DNA of 64,000 nt from Kordiimonas pumila (GTDB lineage: Bacteria; Pseudomonadota; Alphaproteobacteria; Sphingomonadales; Kordiimonadaceae): assembly GCF_015240255.1 (NCBI RefSeq), contig NZ_CP061205.1, positions 3,954,501 to 4,018,500 on the forward strand, in the 5' to 3' direction. A program made the position numbers and the translations under genes. Under the pieces are notes generated by a model. The model did no database searches, was not told the origin of the DNA, and saw nothing but the letters and a program-made list of their open reading frames with translations. This document shows, piece by piece, positions 24,147 through 34,231 of the stretch; the first letter of the stretch is position 1; every line of letters begins with the position of its first letter.

Positions 24147-25539
24147 TGGTTTCCTCCCCCGGCAGGCAAATACCAAAGATTGTACCTTGTGGTGTGGACT
24201 CGATCAGATCAATGCGCCCACCGTGCGCAAGAATTATATCACGCGCTGTGGCGAGACCAAGGCCAGTACCACCCGCGCGCGTTGACATGAAAGCCTTAAA
24301 AAGCGTTGGTCGTGCTTCATCAGGAATACCGGGGCCGCAATCCGCTATCTTTATATGCGCTGTGGTATCTGTATCAGCTACTGCGGTGATGGTGATTCGG
24401 CCGTCCACCCCCTGCACTTCATATGCATTGCGACAAAGGTTTAAAAAGACACGGTGGATCTGGTCCGGATCAGCATAAATACAAAACGTTTCCTCAAATT
24501 CCATCTCGAAAGAAAAGTCCGGCGCATTCAAAAGCCCAAGAGATGCACCGACATCAACCAGAATATCTTTCAGGTTTAACTGTTTCTGTTCAGGCTCAGG
24601 TTCCGTTACCTTACCGTGGCGCATTGTGCTTTCACAAAGTGCAATCGCACGGCTAACAGCAGACATAAGCCGGTTGGATACTTTTTTCACATGGGGGTCT
24701 TGCACATTTTGCAGCGCATCTGAGGCTAACTGCGCTGTTGCCAAGATATTTCTTAGATCGTGGTTGATCTTCGCGACAGCTTCGCCAAGCGCCGCAAGCC
24801 TGTTTTTCTGCTTGAGGCTTTGGCGCAGTTCGTCCTGCATGCGGCACAGTTCTCGCTCCACAAGGCCAATTTCATCTGGGCGTCTTGAGCTGGCTTTCAG
24901 TTTTTGGGCAGCTTCCGGGTGACGGCGGAAAGATACAATGCTGGCTTTCACTCGCCGCATGGGCCGCACCAGCATCCAGTGCAGAGCCAGATAAACCAAA
25001 ATGCCGGTAAACAGCGAAATAATGGCTGATAACACCAGAATATTATTCGAGTAATTCGTGAGCGCTTTATAGAGAGCTTCTTCATCCAGCGTCACTTCAA
25101 AAAGCCTGGTGCCAGGTACCATAGGGTCACCCACCACCCGAATCACCCTATTACCGCCTGCCTCAAGTGTATCAAAAGCGCCTTTAATCAACATGCCGAG
25201 CGATGGTTCACGCATGTCATAAACCGCTTGCACCTCTTCCGGCATGGTATCAAGACCCAGCAAATAGCTTTTATCTTCACGCCGCATAATCACCGAAATA
25301 ACACCGGACGTTTCCAAAAGCCTATGTTCATGATCGGGGCTGACAGAATTATTAGGGGCTGCCTCTAGCGCAATCGTTGCTATTTGGGCATTTTCGAGCC
25401 GTTTTTCGAGGAAATCCTGCCGAAATGTGGCAATCGACGGAAGGTACACAAAGCTAGAGACCACCATCACAAACAGGAAGGTGAGAACAAGCAGGCGTGA
25501 CCTGAGGCTAGATGTTATCGGTCTATAGTGTTCTGGCAT
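24133..25539 (-). CDS. Membrane sensor histidine kinase
   Basis: 468 aa from ATG 25539. Membrane helix about 18-38, periplasmic sensor of some 120 aa, second helix about 163-187, HAMP-like linker with VRPMRRVKASI, then HisKA with the phospho-acceptor in AKINHDLRNILATAQ and an ATPase domain with N-box NLCRNAYE and G-boxes IADCGPGIPDE and GGTGLGLATA. No response regulator adjoins, so it is an orphan kinase. Cotranscribed with the P1 peptidase. Confidence 0.9.
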   Translation of the reverse strand: MPEHYRPITSSLRSRLLVLTFLFVMVVSSFVYLPSIATFRQDFLEKRLENAQIATIALEAAPNNSVSPDHEHRLLETSGVISVIMRREDKSYLLGLDTMPEEVQAVYDMREPSLGMLIKGAFDTLEAGGNRVIRVVGDPMVPGTRLFEVTLDEEALYKALTNYSNNILVLSAIISLFTGILVYLALHWMLVRPMRRVKASIVSFRRHPEAAQKLKASSRRPDEIGLVERELCRMQDELRQSLKQKNRLAALGEAVAKINHDLRNILATAQLASDALQNVQDPHVKKVSNRLMSAVSRAIALCESTMRHGKVTEPEPEQKQLNLKDILVDVGASLGLLNAPDFSFEMEFEETFCIYADPDQIHRVFLNLCRNAYEVQGVDGRITITAVADTDTTAHIKIADCGPGIPDEARPTLFKAFMSTRAGGTGLGLATARDIILAHGGRIDLIESTPQGTIFGICLPGEETSGAD

Positions 25540-25735
25540 AAACTGTTTTGAATCCCATCCACCGACGAAATGCAAGCAAACAAACGTATTAATAGCTATT
25601 CTATAGAAAATTTTGTATGAAGCACTATGTGTATTTGGTCATTATTACCGGCCTGATTATATCATTTACAGCATAAATCAGGCATGATTGCGATCTTATA
25701 CCTAATATTTTGCGGTTGTTTGGTGGCACAAGCAG

Positions 25736-25764
25736 TTGACTTGGGCTTCTTGCGCCGCTATATA
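25736..25764 (+). promoter_or_regulatory. sigma70-type promoter of rpmH operon
   Basis: TTGACT (25736-25741), 17-bp spacer and TATATA (25759-25764), about 58 bp before the rpmH start. The boxes and spacing are near-consensus for a strong housekeeping promoter, as expected for the ribosomal protein L34 gene. Confidence 0.75.
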
Positions 25765-25822
25765 GCCCGCTCGAAATTCAAGCGCTAGGCCTAGAGCCTG
25801 ACGCATAGCTGGAGTAAATGAA

Positions 25823-25957
25823 GTGAAACGTACATTCCAACCAAGTGTGCTCGTACGTAAGCGTCGTCATGGTTTCCGTTCACGGATGGCAACTGTTGGT
25901 GGGCGTAAAGTGATAAACGCTCGTCGTGCCAGAGGCCGTAAGCGTCTGTCAGCGTAA
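25823..25957 (+). CDS. rpmH: 50S ribosomal protein L34
   Basis: 44 aa, the normal length. [20 protein letters not shown] and [14 protein letters not shown] are diagnostic. GTG start: the upstream ATG is closed by TGA, and GGAG lies 8 nt before the GTG. L34 is part of the large subunit. Followed by a hairpin and rnpA, the conserved bacterial order. Confidence 0.98.
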   Translation: MKRTFQPSVLVRKRRHGFRSRMATVGGRKVINARRARGRKRLSA

Positions 25958-25993
25958 GGCTGCGGCGCTAATAGCGCCAACCACACACCTCAG

Positions 25994-26027
25994 AAAAGCC
26001 GACCGTGAAGTTATCCGGTCGGCTTTT
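25994..26027 (+). terminator. Hairpin between rpmH and rnpA
   Basis: AAAAGCCGACCG and CGGTCGGCTTTT form a perfect 12-bp stem with a 10-nt loop. The T-run is mostly inside the stem, so it could be a partial terminator or attenuator that lets L34 be made in excess over RNase P protein. Confidence 0.7.
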
Positions 26028-26056
26028 CGGGTTTATAAGGCACCTTAAGATTTCCC

Positions 26057-26473
26057 ATGGTCCAGAAGGATAAAACACTCACGCGCCTAACAAAACGGCC
26101 TGAATATTTGGCTGTTGCAGCAACACGCCGCAAGTGGGTTACACCTTCGTTTATCCTACAAGCTAAACCCGCAGCATCCGATTCGCAGCCAAGAACCGGC
26201 TATACTGTATCTAAAAAGGTGGGAAATGCCGTTATTCGTAGCAAAGCACGCAGGCGCCTGAAAGAGGCAAGCCGCACTATTATGGCTGCAAACGGCCAAC
26301 CGGGCTGGGAATATGTTTTTGTTGGCAGACAAGCCGCTTTTGATTATCCGTTTGAAAAAATGAAGGCCGATATCAAATGGGCCCTTGCAAAACTTGCTTC
26401 AAATGCCGACTTACAAAAGGCAAATGCGGCCAAAACCGCAGACAAGCCCCAAATGAACAAAGGCCAACGATGA
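26057..26473 (+). CDS. rnpA: Ribonuclease P protein component
   Basis: 138 aa. [20 protein letters not shown] followed by RRLKEA is the RNR signature that binds the RNase P RNA and pre-tRNA leader. The C-terminal tail (Ala/Lys-rich, about 20 aa) is longer than in many homologues. Stop overlaps the yidD start (ATGA). Confidence 0.97.
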   Translation: MVQKDKTLTRLTKRPEYLAVAATRRKWVTPSFILQAKPAASDSQPRTGYTVSKKVGNAVIRSKARRRLKEASRTIMAANGQPGWEYVFVGRQAAFDYPFEKMKADIKWALAKLASNADLQKANAAKTADKPQMNKGQR

Positions 26474-26814
26474 ATAAACCGACAGAATCCTCAAGGGAAA
26501 ACCCCTCGATTCTTGCTTATGTTTTTCTGGCCTTTGTCCGGTTTTACCAGCTTTTCATATCCCCCCTAATTGGCCCACGCTGCCGGTTTCAGCCAACATG
26601 CAGCGCCTATACTCTTGAAGCGATTCGCTTACACGGTGCCTTTAAAGGCGGCTGGCTGGGCCTGCGACGAATTGGAAAGTGTCATCCTTGGGGTGGATTT
26701 GGATATGATCCTGTGCCACAAAGCGGCAGCACAAATGCACATGGTCGGCACACCGGCACATGTGCAACTGAAAATTTAGTGAATAATGTAGATCACTCCC
26801 GGCACAGCCGGTGA
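26470..26814 (+). CDS. yidD: Membrane protein insertion efficiency factor YidD
   Basis: 114 aa from the ATG overlapping the rnpA stop. Conserved core [37 protein letters not shown] and [15 protein letters not shown]. Supports YidC-dependent insertion at the inner membrane. The Gly/Thr/His-rich tail after DPVP is variable in the family. Confidence 0.95.
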   Translation: MNKPTESSRENPSILAYVFLAFVRFYQLFISPLIGPRCRFQPTCSAYTLEAIRLHGAFKGGWLGLRRIGKCHPWGGFGYDPVPQSGSTNAHGRHTGTCATENLVNNVDHSRHSR

Positions 26815-26834
26815 TAGTTTGGGTGTAAAGTCTG

Positions 26835-28556
26835 ATGGGCGAAAACAAAAACTTTATCCTGTTCGCGGTTATCGCAATGGCGATTTTATTTGGATATAAC
26901 TTCCTTGTGGCAGGGCCAAAAAAAGAAGCTGCCATTCAAGAATACCAGCAGCAGATTGAACGGGAAAAGGCAAGCGCGGATATAACACCCGCCACAGCAG
27001 CGCCTTTACAAGAAACAATGTCCCGCCCAGAAAGCACCGGTACACCGCTCGCCTTACAGGATGCCGGACAGGTCAAAATTAACACCCCTGAACTGGAAGG
27101 GTCTATTTCTCTTCGCGGCGCACGGTTTGATAACCTGTCGCTTAAGCATCATAAAACCGAAAAAGGCCCGAACGGTGAAAATATTCAACTTTTGGTCCCT
27201 TATGGTAGCGAACATGCCTATTTTGTGAACTTTAACTGGTTTGCACAACAAGCCGACAACGCCCCAACGGCAGAAACCGCATGGTCTGCCGATGCCGATA
27301 CATTAACACCAGAGAAACCTGTAACCCTGTCATGGGATAACGGTGCAGGTATGCGCTATATGATACAGGTTGCTGTTGACGAAAAGTTCATGTTCACAGT
27401 GACACAAAGCGTACTGAACTCGTCTGATCACACCATCACAGTAGCACCTTACGGTTATATCCGCCGTAGTGGTAAGCCTGAAACTGCGGGCCTATATATC
27501 TTGCATGAAGGCCTGATCGGCGTGTTTGATGGCATTCTGGAAGAAAAGAAATACAAAGACCTCAAGGAAGACGGTGATTTTGAAAAGCCAACGACAGGCG
27601 GCTGGTTTGGGATTACAGACAAATTTTGGATGACAACACTGGTACCAGACTCTAAAACTCCGTTACTGCGCGCACGCCTTTCACACTCAGACGCTGGTGG
27701 TCAGGAAGCATACGGCGCAGACTATATGCAGAACTGGCAAATTATTCAGCCCGGCGGCACACTGGAGACAACAAATCGTTTTTATGCTGGTGCCAAGATC
27801 GTGGAAACAATCGACAAGTATGAAGAACAATATAATATTACGTTGTTTAACCGTGCTATTGATTGGGGCTGGTTCTGGTTTCTGACACAGCCTATTTTCA
27901 AAGGCCTGCACTTGCTCTTTAAGCTAACAGGTAACTACGGTATCGCTATTCTATTGATGACCGTTATCCTGAAGCTGATTTTGTTCCCGCTCGCCAACAA
28001 ATCTTATGTCTCTATGAGCCATATGAAAAAAGCGCAACCAAAAATCAAGGCTTTGCAGGAACGCTACAAAGACGACAAGCAGCGCATGCAGCAGGAAATG
28101 ATGGCGCTCTATAAAAAAGAGAAGATCAACCCTATGGCAGGTTGCCTGCCCATGATTCCGCAGATGTTTATTTTCTTTGCGCTTTATAAAACTCTATATG
28201 TCACCATTGAAATGCGGCATCAGCCTTTCTTTGGCTGGATTCAGGATCTCTCAGCGCCTGACCATTTAACACCGCTGAATTTGTTTGGCCTCATCCCATG
28301 GGACCCGCCAACGATGATTGCAGTAGGTATTCTGCCTATTCTTATGGGCATTTCCATGTGGTTACAGCAAAAACTGAACCCCCAAACATCAATGGACCCA
28401 GCCCAGCAAAAAATCATGAGCATGCTGCCCATCATTTTCACCTTTGTGATGGCAGGGTTTAGTTCCGGCCTTGTACTTTACTGGACATGGAATAACATTC
28501 TGTCGATTACACAGCAGTGGGTGATTATGCGCCGCGAAGAAGCGCGTAATAAATAA
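26835..28556 (+). CDS. yidC: Membrane protein insertase YidC
   Basis: 573 aa, typical Gram-negative length. N-terminal helix (FILFAVIAMAILFGYNFLVAG), periplasmic beta domain (about 60-340), then five C-terminal helices starting at GLHLLFKLTGNYGIAILLMT; the Arg of the hydrophilic groove and the charged C1 loop (KKAQPKIKALQERYKDDKQR) are present. Inserts and folds inner-membrane proteins with or without Sec. Between yidD and engB. Confidence 0.98.
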   Translation: MGENKNFILFAVIAMAILFGYNFLVAGPKKEAAIQEYQQQIEREKASADITPATAAPLQETMSRPESTGTPLALQDAGQVKINTPELEGSISLRGARFDNLSLKHHKTEKGPNGENIQLLVPYGSEHAYFVNFNWFAQQADNAPTAETAWSADADTLTPEKPVTLSWDNGAGMRYMIQVAVDEKFMFTVTQSVLNSSDHTITVAPYGYIRRSGKPETAGLYILHEGLIGVFDGILEEKKYKDLKEDGDFEKPTTGGWFGITDKFWMTTLVPDSKTPLLRARLSHSDAGGQEAYGADYMQNWQIIQPGGTLETTNRFYAGAKIVETIDKYEEQYNITLFNRAIDWGWFWFLTQPIFKGLHLLFKLTGNYGIAILLMTVILKLILFPLANKSYVSMSHMKKAQPKIKALQERYKDDKQRMQQEMMALYKKEKINPMAGCLPMIPQMFIFFALYKTLYVTIEMRHQPFFGWIQDLSAPDHLTPLNLFGLIPWDPPTMIAVGILPILMGISMWLQQKLNPQTSMDPAQQKIMSMLPIIFTFVMAGFSSGLVLYWTWNNILSITQQWVIMRREEARNK

Positions 28557-28558
28557 TC

Positions 28559-29212
28559 ATGCTGGAAACCCCGTACACAGAAGAAGATATCGAAACAGGC
28601 CGGCTATTATTTGCCGGCCCTGTAGACTTTGTTATGGGGGCTGTATCGCTCGATACCCTGCCCACAGCTGATAGGCCTGAGGTTGCCTTTGCTGGCCGCT
28701 CCAACGTTGGTAAATCCAGCCTTGTGAACGCGCTCACCGGCAGAAAAACACTGGCACGTACCTCCAACACCCCCGGACGCACACAAGAATTAAACTTTTT
28801 TACCCTAGGCAACGAGATGCAGCAACCAGCCTATCTGGTTGACCTGCCCGGCTATGGCTATGCTAAAATTGAACGTAAAAAAGTGCATGCATGGACCCGC
28901 CTTGTAAAAGACTACCTACGCGGGCGACCCAATTTAAGACGCATTATGCTGCTGATCGATAGCCGCCACGGTATCAAGGAAAATGACCGCGAAATTATGA
29001 CCATGCTGGATGAAGCAGCAGTAAACTACCAAATCGTACTTACCAAGCTTGACAAGTTGAAGGTGGAAGACCGCGAAAAAATTCTGAAAAAAACCCAAGA
29101 TGACGCCAAAAAATTCATTGCGTGTCACCCTGTCGTGCTTGCAACCAGCAGCGAAAAAGGCTGGGGTATACAGGATGCCCGTACCGAGATTGTACAGCTA
29201 ACTCGCTATTAA
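28559..29212 (+). CDS. engB: Ribosome biogenesis GTPase EngB (YsxC/YihA)
   Basis: 217 aa. G1 AGRSNVGKSSL, G3 DLPGYGYAKI, G4 TKLDKLK; the switch contains NTPGRTQELNFF. Essential GTPase for 50S assembly. It starts 2 bp after yidC and converges with the HPt gene, their ends overlapping by 4 bp. Confidence 0.97.
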   Translation: MLETPYTEEDIETGRLLFAGPVDFVMGAVSLDTLPTADRPEVAFAGRSNVGKSSLVNALTGRKTLARTSNTPGRTQELNFFTLGNEMQQPAYLVDLPGYGYAKIERKKVHAWTRLVKDYLRGRPNLRRIMLLIDSRHGIKENDREIMTMLDEAAVNYQIVLTKLDKLKVEDREKILKKTQDDAKKFIACHPVVLATSSEKGWGIQDARTEIVQLTRY

Positions 29213-29580
29213 TTTTTCATCAGCCCTTTTTCGCTGTAAGCCTTGAGTGTTTCTGCAATACAGGTATCCAGTGATTGCATCAGAAGATGTAAGGTTTCTT
29301 CCGAAGCCTCGCTGCGCGCGGCCAGCTCTAGCTGGCGGCAAACTTCACCAAGATAAAGTGCCCCAAAACTGCGAGCCGCACTTTTAAGCGCATGGCCCTG
29401 ATTCTCGAGCAGTCGCATATTACCCTCAGCCCTATAGGCTTGAATTTTTATATGACTGTTCAGAATTTCCAACCGCAAACTTTCAAGAAGCCGTTCGGTC
29501 GCCTCCTGACCAATATCAATGCGTAAACGCTCTATTGCCGTAGTATCCACGACCGCAATTTTTTTGGGTATATCTGCCAT
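29209..29580 (-). CDS. HPt-domain phosphotransfer protein
   Basis: 123 aa single HPt domain. The phosphorylatable histidine is in ENQGHALKSAARSFGALYLG, matching the HxLKG-like consensus, surrounded by a four-helix bundle pattern. Would relay phosphate between a hybrid kinase and a response regulator. No partner adjoins. GGGGA Shine-Dalgarno upstream of the ATG. Confidence 0.85.
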   Translation of the reverse strand: MADIPKKIAVVDTTAIERLRIDIGQEATERLLESLRLEILNSHIKIQAYRAEGNMRLLENQGHALKSAARSFGALYLGEVCRQLELAARSEASEETLHLLMQSLDTCIAETLKAYSEKGLMKN

Positions 29581-29648
29581 CTATATTCCCCTCAGTAACG
29601 ATAGTATGCGTCTTTGGCCTAGAATCAAACTGCTGATACCTCATCTAC

Positions 29649-29909
29649 CTATACTGATTCGCATGCAACAGGCTTTGCAAAGCGATAAACCCCCTTCAAC
29701 CCCTCAGGGGAAACAATTTTCTTTTTCCGGATAAAATCGAGCTGCCCCGCCTTATGAAGCGCAAGTGCTTCCTGCTTAATATAAGGCAAAATTTTCTGCC
29801 ATTCCCCGTCCTGTACCAAGGCCTGAGCTATATCTCTGGGGGCTACGGATTTGTTCTTTTCGATCTGTGCAATAATTTCATCGCGTATTGCCTGACTAGA
29901 AATTGCCAT
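29649..29909 (-). CDS. DUF3253-like small protein
   Basis: 86 aa from ATG 29909. IRDEIIAQIEKNKSVAPRDI and WQKILPYIKQEALALHKAGQ, with a short C-terminal strand, fit the DUF3253 winged-helix pattern (arginine/serine-type SP-E-ARAL box replaced by APRDIAQAL). Function unknown; a DNA-binding role is guessed from the fold only. Confidence 0.65.
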   Translation of the reverse strand: MAISSQAIRDEIIAQIEKNKSVAPRDIAQALVQDGEWQKILPYIKQEALALHKAGQLDFIRKKKIVSPEGLKGVYRFAKPVACESV

Positions 29910-30021
29910 GTTTATAATATCCTTTTGGCCCAATTATTAACCGCTTGGGCGCTTTTTTCTTTTACCTGCTGACGCTAAACGGCTAGTGTCCCGCCCAAAA
30001 TTGACAATAAGGATAGTGCAA

Positions 30022-30981
30022 ATGCGTTTACTCGCCAATACGACAGCCCTTCTTTTGGCAGCTGCTCTTGCAGCCTGTAGCAGTGAAGCCCCTGAAAAGA
30101 AAGATAATCAGGATGCTGACCCTACAGAAACAACTGCCACTCACCCAGACACACAGGAAGCACCCTCAGATATGAGTGAAGATACCTTCATGGAAGACAA
30201 CCTAGCCTACCTCAACGATAATAAAGCAAAAGAAGGCGTTCAGATTACGGAATCCGGCCTTCAGTATAAAGTTATTGAAAAAGGCGATGGCGCTACGCCT
30301 ACAGCCACTGACTTCGTAACTGTACATTATGCTGGCCGCCTGATTGACGGCACTGAATTTGATAGCAGCTATAAGCGCGGCGAACCGGCAACATTCCCTG
30401 CTGGTCGTTTGATCAAAGGCTGGACAGAAGCCCTAACCATGATGAGTGTTGGCGATAAATGGCAGCTTACTATCCCATCTGAACTTGCTTACGGCGAAAA
30501 TGGCGCTGGCGGCGTTATCCCCGGCAATGCAACACTGGTGTTTGATGTTGAGCTTCTTAATGTGCAAACAGAAGAGCAAATTATAGACGCCATGAAAGCA
30601 CCAGAGCGCGAATTTCTTGAAGAAAACGCGAAAAACGACAATGTAAAAGTAACCGACTCCGGCCTTCAATACCGGGTTATTGAACAAGGCACAGGTACCG
30701 TGTCACCAGAATCAACTTCTATGGTTACTGTTCATTATGCTGGCAAGCTAATAGACGGTACAGAGTTCGACAGCAGCTACAAGCGCGGCGAACCAGCAAG
30801 TTTCCCACTTGACGGTGTTATCCCCGGCTGGACAGAAGGCCTGCAATTGATGCATGAGGGCGATAAGTATGAATTCTTTATCCCATACACGCTCGGTTAT
30901 GGGGAACGCGGTTCTGGACGCAGCATTCCGCCCTTTGCGACACTTATCTTTACAGTCGAGCTTATTTCAATCGGCGGTTAA
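30022..30981 (+). CDS. Tandem FKBP-type peptidyl-prolyl isomerase lipoprotein
   Basis: 319 aa from ATG 30022 with AAGGA upstream. Lipoprotein signal [19 protein letters not shown]. Two FKBP domains (about 75-185 and 210-318), each with [20 protein letters not shown]-like and GWTE-L-MGDK/YG motifs. A charged linker separates the domains. Periplasmic, membrane-anchored proline isomerase/chaperone. The close internal repeat suggests domain duplication. Confidence 0.92.
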   Translation: MRLLANTTALLLAAALAACSSEAPEKKDNQDADPTETTATHPDTQEAPSDMSEDTFMEDNLAYLNDNKAKEGVQITESGLQYKVIEKGDGATPTATDFVTVHYAGRLIDGTEFDSSYKRGEPATFPAGRLIKGWTEALTMMSVGDKWQLTIPSELAYGENGAGGVIPGNATLVFDVELLNVQTEEQIIDAMKAPEREFLEENAKNDNVKVTDSGLQYRVIEQGTGTVSPESTSMVTVHYAGKLIDGTEFDSSYKRGEPASFPLDGVIPGWTEGLQLMHEGDKYEFFIPYTLGYGERGSGRSIPPFATLIFTVELISIGG

Positions 30982-30984
30982 GCC

Positions 30985-31152
30985 TTACAGAAGACATAAA
31001 AGGCCGTAACAGCGGCCTAACACTTCTGTAAAAAAGAAATATAAAACCAGATCCAGAAAGGCGAGTGCCAATAAAAACGGTACACCAACATATTTCATGG
31101 CAATAAAAAAGGCCCAAGCGGTCAATCGGGGTGGCGTAAGACGCCATCCCAT
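30985..31152 (-). CDS. Possible small membrane protein
   Basis: 55 aa beginning MGWRLTPPRLTAWAFFIAMK with two hydrophobic segments and ending GRCYGLLCLL. The amino acid pattern looks like a real short membrane protein rather than a chance frame, but no Shine-Dalgarno is present and the start could be at 31185. Its 3' end contains an inverted repeat (TTACAGAAG/CTTCTGTAA, 30985-31031, with AGGCCG/CGGCCT inside) that may also act on transcription from the FKBP gene. Confidence 0.4.
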   Translation of the reverse strand: MGWRLTPPRLTAWAFFIAMKYVGVPFLLALAFLDLVLYFFFTEVLGRCYGLLCLL

Positions 31153-31213
31153 TATAGTGTTAGCTTTGTGACCTCGTGTAAACATGAGGAAATGGTAACA
31201 GGCACTGACATGA

Positions 31214-32173
31214 ATGAAAATGGTAAATAGCCACATCACCTTTAAGATTGGTGTCCTAAACCCGGTGGAATGGACAGATATATCTTCTGAATCCCCCTTC
31301 CCTTTGCAACAACACCCCTGCTATGGGCTCGCCTTAAAAAAATACGGCGCAAATCCCCTACAACTAAATATATATGAAAATGAGGCCCTCATTGGCCGTG
31401 CCCTTGTGATGCAGCGACGCTTCTTAAGAATGATAGATTTTTCGTCCATTTTTAGAGGGCCTGCATGGTGCGACCATACCCTAGCCCCAGAGAAAAAACT
31501 GGCCGTCCTGAAGGCACTAAAAAGCCAATTTAATCCATTTCGCTGGAACTTCCTGTCTGTTATGCCTGAGGAACCAGCAAGCGATTCCTTTAAATCGTCT
31601 ATGCGGTCTATTGGGTACCGACAGGTTGTAACAGGGTTTTCAACAGTTTGGATGGATATCCGCCCGCCTGTTGCCACGCTTAGAAAAGCGCTAAAAGGTA
31701 AATGGCGCAACCAATTGAAGACTGCCGAAAAAAACACCATCGACATCAGCATCGGCGGCAAAAAACCCCACCAATATAGCTGGCTCTTGGAAAAAGAAGC
31801 ACTCCAGCGCAGAGAAAGGCAGTACCAAGGTGTGCCTGTTGGTCTGGTAACGGCCTACAGCGAGGCAGGAACAGCAAAAAACAGGGCAGGCATTCTTTCT
31901 GTTACGGCTCTGTCAGACAGAAATAAAATCGCCGGAGCGGTTTTCCTGCTGCACGGGAATAGCGCTACATACCACATAGGCTGGGTTGGGGAAGAAGGCC
32001 GGCAAAAAAATGCCCAGAACCGCGTACTGTGGGAAGGCATTTGTGCCTTGAAAGAAGCAAATATTAGTTTTCTCGATCTTGGTGGCCTGAATACTGCAGA
32101 CCTTGCCGGTATTGCACGTTTCAAGCTGGGCCTAGGCACAGCCCCTACAAGCTTGGCGGGCACCTATATTTAA
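31214..32173 (+). CDS. FemAB/GNAT-like acyltransferase
   Basis: 319 aa. The C-terminal half has a GNAT-like pattern (ALSDRNKIAGAVFLLHGNSATYHIGW and FLDLGGLNTADLAGIARFKLGLG), the signature of FemAB-related or BioF2-like acetyltransferases with a duplicated GNAT fold. Cytoplasmic; substrate unknown (peptidoglycan or polysaccharide-linked amino groups in relatives). No close operon partner. Confidence 0.7.
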   Translation: MKMVNSHITFKIGVLNPVEWTDISSESPFPLQQHPCYGLALKKYGANPLQLNIYENEALIGRALVMQRRFLRMIDFSSIFRGPAWCDHTLAPEKKLAVLKALKSQFNPFRWNFLSVMPEEPASDSFKSSMRSIGYRQVVTGFSTVWMDIRPPVATLRKALKGKWRNQLKTAEKNTIDISIGGKKPHQYSWLLEKEALQRRERQYQGVPVGLVTAYSEAGTAKNRAGILSVTALSDRNKIAGAVFLLHGNSATYHIGWVGEEGRQKNAQNRVLWEGICALKEANISFLDLGGLNTADLAGIARFKLGLGTAPTSLAGTYI

Positions 32174-32265
32174 ATAAATCCCTGAATCTTTCTCTGTTTT
32201 GTCTGGCGTTCCAAAGTGTAATATTATAACTATACATTTCTGCGCACACAGACTGGATATTTAGT

Positions 32266-33366
32266 TTGGATATTGTACTTATAGTTTCGGTTTTAATTAT
32301 TCTAACAGCCCCTGTGCTGAGCCGTTTTTTTAAAGACAGCCAGCGCATTAAAAGTGGGCTGGATGGTTTTGTGCTGGTCGCCGTTATTGGCCTTATTACT
32401 CTGAACCTGTTGCCTGAAGCTTTGCAATATGGCGGTATTCCAAGTTTTTTGATCGCTGTAACGGGTTTTATTCTGCCGTATCTTGCCGAGATTATATTTC
32501 ATAAATCAGAGGAAATGACCCACCGGGTTATTATTCTTATCTCTGTACTTGCTGTTGTGGTTCATGCTGCCAGTGACGGTGCTATTCTTGCGTTTGCCCA
32601 CAGTGCTAATAGTGGCTCGTTTATCGCGACAGGCGTTCTTTTGCACAGGATGGGCGAAGCCATCACCATATGGTGGTTACTGCGACCAATTTTTTCTGTA
32701 CGGTCAGGCCTTGCAATTCTGGCCGCGCTCGCAGCCATGACCATTATTGGCTATTATATCGTTCTCTTTGCACAGGACTGGTACAACTTGCCCCTTGTAG
32801 GCTATTGGCAGGCGTTTGCCGCTGGGTCGCTGTTTCATATTGTGATGCATCCTATTGCAGGCCACGAACACAGCCACACGGGTAAGCCTGTGACGCAGGC
32901 ACACAGGCTGGGCACTGCGCTTGGTGTCGTTTTTGTGTTTTTGCTAGTTGGGTCTTACTATCTCCAGCATTTGCATGAAAGTGCCACCATTATTGCAGAA
33001 ACAGAAACCATGCGCCTACATCATGAAATGGGCTATTTGGGCAGAGCTGCACTCATTGCTGCACCGCTAAATTTACTGTTTTTGATAACGTATCTGCTTT
33101 ATCAGCGACTACGGGCGAAAAAAACTGAGGACCTTTACGCCTCCCTTCAGCGCGCAACGCCGTGGACACTTGTTATCTGGCTAGCCTTTACCATTAAAAT
33201 GGCTCTTTTCCCGATGTATGAATTTCCCATTATCGGCGGCGGCATGGTTGCTTTTTATCTTTGGCTTGGGATTATGTGTTGCATTTTGGTGCATAGCGGT
33301 GCCAGAAACTTTTTCTCGGTATTGATGCCCAGTATCAATACCCATAAGCACAATCACAGCCACTAA
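32266..33366 (+). CDS. ZIP-like metal transporter homologue
   Basis: 366 aa, TTG start assumed. About eight membrane helices; HAASDGAILAFA and LLHRMGEAITIW resemble the metal-binding helices IV and V of ZIP transporters (HNxxDG / HxxGE). The tail ends HKHNHSH and an internal HEHSHTG loop adds histidines. Metal transport is plausible but the conserved motifs are degenerate, so it may be a diverged family. Confidence 0.6.
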   Translation: MDIVLIVSVLIILTAPVLSRFFKDSQRIKSGLDGFVLVAVIGLITLNLLPEALQYGGIPSFLIAVTGFILPYLAEIIFHKSEEMTHRVIILISVLAVVVHAASDGAILAFAHSANSGSFIATGVLLHRMGEAITIWWLLRPIFSVRSGLAILAALAAMTIIGYYIVLFAQDWYNLPLVGYWQAFAAGSLFHIVMHPIAGHEHSHTGKPVTQAHRLGTALGVVFVFLLVGSYYLQHLHESATIIAETETMRLHHEMGYLGRAALIAAPLNLLFLITYLLYQRLRAKKTEDLYASLQRATPWTLVIWLAFTIKMALFPMYEFPIIGGGMVAFYLWLGIMCCILVHSGARNFFSVLMPSINTHKHNHSH

Positions 33367-33377
33367 AGGCCCAAACT

Positions 33378-34133
33378 ATGCGTTTCCAAGGTAAAACAGT
33401 CATTGTAACAGGTGGTACATCTGGCCTTGGTGAGGCAGTGGTGAAAGCCTTTGCTTGTGAAGGGGCTTCTGTGCATTTTTGCGGCCTAATTGACCAAGAA
33501 GGCGAACGAGTAGAACAAAGCACACAAACGCTTGCAGGCAGTGCAACATATTATAACGCTGATGTGCGTATCGAGAGCCATATGAAAGAAATGGTTGCCG
33601 CTGTCGTAAAGAAAACTGGCAAGCTTGACATTGCAGTTAACAATGCCGGCATTAGCCACCCGGCCGCCCGTTTTGCTGACCAGGACACCAGTATTGTGGC
33701 AGATGTCATGCAAACAAATCTTATGGGTGTATGGTTTGCTATGCGCCATGAGATTCTCGCCATGAAGGCTGCAAACAGCGGTGCAATTATTAACATCGCC
33801 TCTATCCTTTCAAAATCTGGGGCAGAATGGATGGCCGCTTATGGTGCCAGCAAACATGCTGTGATTGGCCTTACCAAAAGTGCCGCCCTCGATTATGTAG
33901 CGAACGGTATTCGTATCAATGCTGTATCGCCCGGTCCGATGCAAACACCCATGCTGGACCGTGCAATAGAAGATATCGGCGGCGACATGAGCAAATATGC
34001 GGGTGGCTTCCCAAAAAGTGGACCGGCAAAGCCTGAAGAAGTTGCGCAGACAATCCTGTATCTCGCAAGTTCTGAGGCTGGCTATACAACAGGCGCAAAT
34101 ATTGTTGTAGACGGCGGCGTATCAAGCGGTTAG
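33378..34133 (+). CDS. Short-chain dehydrogenase/reductase
   Basis: 251 aa classical SDR. TGGTSGLG cofactor motif at 11-18, NNAG near residue 90, catalytic Ser in NIASILSKSGAEW and YGASKHA (Tyr/Lys), and the C-terminal TGANIVVDGG. NAD(P)H-dependent oxidoreductase; the acidic/neutral residue after strand 2 (CGLIDQEG) leaves NAD(H) versus NADP(H) open. Substrate unknown. Confidence 0.9.
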   Translation: MRFQGKTVIVTGGTSGLGEAVVKAFACEGASVHFCGLIDQEGERVEQSTQTLAGSATYYNADVRIESHMKEMVAAVVKKTGKLDIAVNNAGISHPAARFADQDTSIVADVMQTNLMGVWFAMRHEILAMKAANSGAIINIASILSKSGAEWMAAYGASKHAVIGLTKSAALDYVANGIRINAVSPGPMQTPMLDRAIEDIGGDMSKYAGGFPKSGPAKPEEVAQTILYLASSEAGYTTGANIVVDGGVSSG

Positions 34134-34231
34134 ACACACCCCATACAGGTCGCCTTGAACCTGCCATAATAATCAGCGAGTATGAATGGCCGCTAGCACT
34201 AGCTAGGCCCGCCGCACAGGAGACATCCAAA

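Noticed and set aside
30985-31031. FKBP-gene intrinsic terminator
   Set aside because: The stem is followed by A, not T, on the plus strand, and lies inside a possible minus-strand coding frame.
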